Program-made: the position numbers and the translations under genes
The notes under the pieces: generated by a model
Database searches by the model: none
Seen by the model: the letters and a program-made list of their open reading frames with translations, nothing else
What the model was told of the DNA's origin: nothing
Part shown: positions 61,715 through 64,000 of the stretch, piece by piece
How positions within the stretch are numbered: the first letter of the stretch is position 1
Layout: the number at the start of each line of letters is the position of its first letter
Assembly (NCBI RefSeq): GCF_019112545.1
Contig: NW_025064922.1
Location: 165,050-229,049, forward strand
Direction of reading: 5' to 3'
Length of the DNA stretch: 64,000 nt
Source of the DNA: Guyanagaster necrorhizus
Taxonomy: Eukaryota; Basidiomycota; Agaricomycetes; Agaricales; Physalacriaceae

Positions 61715-62140
61715 ACATGTGCGTCTCAGTAGACAAGGGGCTTTTATCCTGCTTCAACGACGCATCCACTTCTTCCTGAACAGCAACGTTCTCTGGTTTG
61801 CTTGTTGAGACTTTTGATGTGGATGGGAGGATAGTTCGCTCTATTGGTTAACGGTAATCACCAACGTATTGAATCCTGCCAAATTAGTTTAGTTCCGAGT
61901 CATTTTTATAACAGTATAGATTATGTACCACTGTCTTTAAAATATAGAACGATGGCCCCCCCTCTCAACTTCCCTCCCGCACAAAGCATCTAATCGGCGT
62001 CGCTATAGCTCGTAATCATATCATAGTGAAGATTTCAAAATGTATCAAGTCGTAGAAAACAGTACCAGTGTGTGTGCCACCAACAAGTATTAACAAATAT
62101 ATGAGCTAGAGGAGTCATAATAAGCGAGAAAACTCAAAGA
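61715..62140. other. Intergenic region
   Basis: Nothing supported between the aldo/keto reductase stop and the HET-like pseudogene on the opposite strand. Confidence 0.45.
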
Positions 62141-63582
62141 TTAGTGAAGTTCGGCTACCCAGTATTTCCCTTCGACCTCATTGCTACGGAATGTTCTATT
62201 ACCTGGCAGTGTGTATAATCCTTCCAGTATTGGGTATTGGTGGTCGGCGACAACTTTGAATGTGTGCCTTTCCCCAGAGTGGTCTTTGATGACCAAGTCT
62301 CCCTGTCGGTGTTTCCCCTCTAGCGATCCTTCAGCCAATCCCCGCACATAACCTGCTTCAATACAGGGCCCCGCATACCCGTTCACATCTGTCTCTTCTG
62401 TCCGCCTGACCCCCTTCTCTAAATGAACACTATCTGACGGCAGCACCTCAGTCATGACCTGCCTCCATGATAGTCGCCAACCTTTGTTTCCGTCGCCAGG
62501 TCTAGGATAGAAGAACAATTGCGCCCGACCACACCGGTGCATCACACCCACCAGCGCAGTCCATGCATCCTCTTCAGACTGCATCTCATGGTATGCTGGT
62601 ATTCCCCCCGATGACCAGAGAAGGTATGTCAATCCTGCAACTTTATCCACCGGATTTGTCGACACCCGCTTCTGCATCTCCGACAGTACGCCAAGCACAT
62701 TTCCGTACATATTCTGCAGTGAAGACAGTTCCTTCTCCATCCTTGCTTGGACCTCCTCTTCCATGCCCGCACCATCACCTGTATCCCCGCCAATGATCAG
62801 ATCATTACTGAACTCCTGCAGTACATGTACATCATCCCTCTACCCCCTTTAATGTCTCAAACAAAGCATGTCCAGCCACACATACTCTGTGCCCATGTTG
62901 AGCATCTCGATCCAGATCAGATCGAGGTTGGCATCCTTTGGGATCGGCACAGGCCATTCCTGTCCATTGATACGAGTCAGCACATCCGCGCGATCCTCTT
63001 CTTTCATCCACGCATGAGATATCGCTCTCGGAAATTGGCATGTGATCCAATATGACACTACCCGGTTGCTGTACAGATCCCAGACGTGTCAAGGAGGCAC
63101 GTCGCGGTCGATAATCCTATTACTGACAAGTACATGTCCACATCTCCTGGTCCCACACTTCGCAGATGCATAGCTTGGCTTCGATATTAGTCAAATCATA
63201 GTACAAAAATGGGCAGAGATGGGCATAGGCAGGGCCAAAGTCGTAGTCCTTGCATATGTAGTCTTCAAGAAGGGAGGATAGGCACAGAGTGCTCGTTGGA
63301 AAATTGCATGAGATTTTGAGGGTATTGCAGAACTTTCTTAGGTGATGTAAGCATGTGGAGGGAGTCTCCAGATTGTACGGCGTTCCGAGTGGTGTTGAGC
63401 TGTGCCAAGACTCCTTCAACACCGAGGTTGGTGCAGGGAGTGTCAACGAGAGAGGATGGTAAAACAGGCTTTCTACTGGTGCAGGACCGTTGCTTGTGCA
63501 CTGGAATGGACGACTCCGCTCGGCCAGTCTCGGTGAAAGCAGAGGGTGACCTCAGGGAGGCTCTCATAACTGAGATAATCAT
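62141..63582 (-). pseudogene. HET-like (heterokaryon-incompatibility-type) protein, broken
   Basis: Pieces of a common agaricomycete HET-like family lie in order on the minus strand. At about 63480-63380 is L-V-D-T-P-C-T-N-L-G-V-E-G. At about 63400-63140, in another frame, is L-G-T-P-Y-N-L-E-T-P-S then Y-D-F-G-P-A-Y. At about 63100-62850 are G-Q-E-W-P-V-P-I-P-K-D-A and E-M-L-N-M-G-x-E-Y-V-W-L-D-M-L-C-L-R. From about 62800 to 62141 is a 207+ codon C-terminal frame. At least one frameshift (near 63400), in-frame stops (near 63125, 63095 and 62865) and a changed residue after L-C-L-R separate the pieces. The intact family takes part in self/non-self recognition. This copy cannot make the full protein; the last part might still be expressed. 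Confidence 0.6.
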
Positions 63583-64000
63583 AATTGAGATGTGCCTGAT
63601 TTCCCATCTGTTCGTGTTTTTATGGGCTTACCTGTTCATTCAAGGGAAGTGATACAATGGTATCTTTATAACGATCCCACCATTCGCTGCTATCTATTTC
63701 GAGTTTTTCTGGTCACATTGAAATGAGGATATGGAATTCGACAGCAATACAACCAACCATACTGTTGCACCGTCTCTAGTGAGTCGTCTTGGTGTCCTCT
63801 GGTCGCACCGGGGCTGTTTGGGGGCCTGGTCCTCGTGGTAGGAAGCAAAAGCAGACATAGATGCTGGACCAGGCCAACGTCACAGCCTCCAGGAAATCTG
63901 CCGCCAGATAGACACCCTATCTGATTCCTCTCTTCGTCCAAGAGTGCATGAAACCCATACGTTACAATGTACACAATGCTTCGGTCTCTTTGTTCTCGTC
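63583..64000. other. Intergenic region at window end
   Basis: No supported gene. A minus-strand ORF at 63690-63974 has no family. Confidence 0.4.

Noticed and set aside
1..64000. CRISPR arrays, bacterial operons, rRNA genes
   Set aside because: No regularly spaced repeats, Shine-Dalgarno-led gene series or rRNA sequence were seen; the window is eukaryotic.

Overview
The window reads as nuclear DNA from a mushroom-forming basidiomycete (Agaricomycetes). Most protein genes are cut by 45-62 nt introns with GT..AG ends and CTRAY-type branch points. The gene families are typical of that class: metacaspases with a long C-terminal beta-rich region, a UstYa-like oxidase, a UbiA prenyltransferase, an F-box protein, an HET-like protein, and Ty3 chromoviral and Ty1/copia retroelements.

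Layout. Bases 1-17013 are a nest of decayed LTR retrotransposons. A complete Ty3 chromovirus (53-8642, 535 bp LTRs, 5 bp target duplication ATATC) sits inside an older Ty3 copy, of which only short flanks and one LTR remain. A second Ty3 body (9323-14441) follows, then a Ty1/copia relic (14442-17013). All carry many stops and almost no CpG, and CpG returns abruptly at about 17 kb. From there the DNA is gene-bearing: a frameshifted metacaspase copy (18462-20915), an orphan 349-aa protein (21045-22282), a sugar transporter (24461-26472), a membrane-protein relic (26969-27560), a small secreted peptide gene (29219-29472) divergent from a UstYa-like gene (30034-30698), a UbiA prenyltransferase (32913-34164), an MFS transporter (35896-37892), a disordered protein (38233-39253), an intact metacaspase copy (40653-43105), TRM44 (45149-46759), an HSL-type alpha/beta hydrolase (47958-50183), an F-box protein (52349-53509), a Cys-rich mini-ORF (53653-53910), a P1B copper-type ATPase (54479-57603), an MDR reductase (57895-59198), a proline-rich protein (59520-60172), an aldo/keto reductase (60457-61714) and an HET-like pseudogene (62141-63582).

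Working together. The most suggestive grouping lies between 29 and 38 kb. A 51-residue secreted peptide with dibasic sites stands 562 bp from a divergent UstYa-like (DUF3328) gene. In ascomycetes, UstYa proteins oxidise Kex2-processed ribosomal peptides. A prenyltransferase and an efflux-type transporter lie next to this pair, so a small peptide-derived natural-product locus is possible but unproven. The two metacaspase copies are direct repeats about 22.2 kb apart that share a nearly identical central block, which suggests gene conversion. The Cys-rich mini-ORF is a detached copy of the first exon of the adjacent copper ATPase.

Splice models were built by eye. Where exon sums close in frame I give exact exons, and elsewhere I say the model is approximate.
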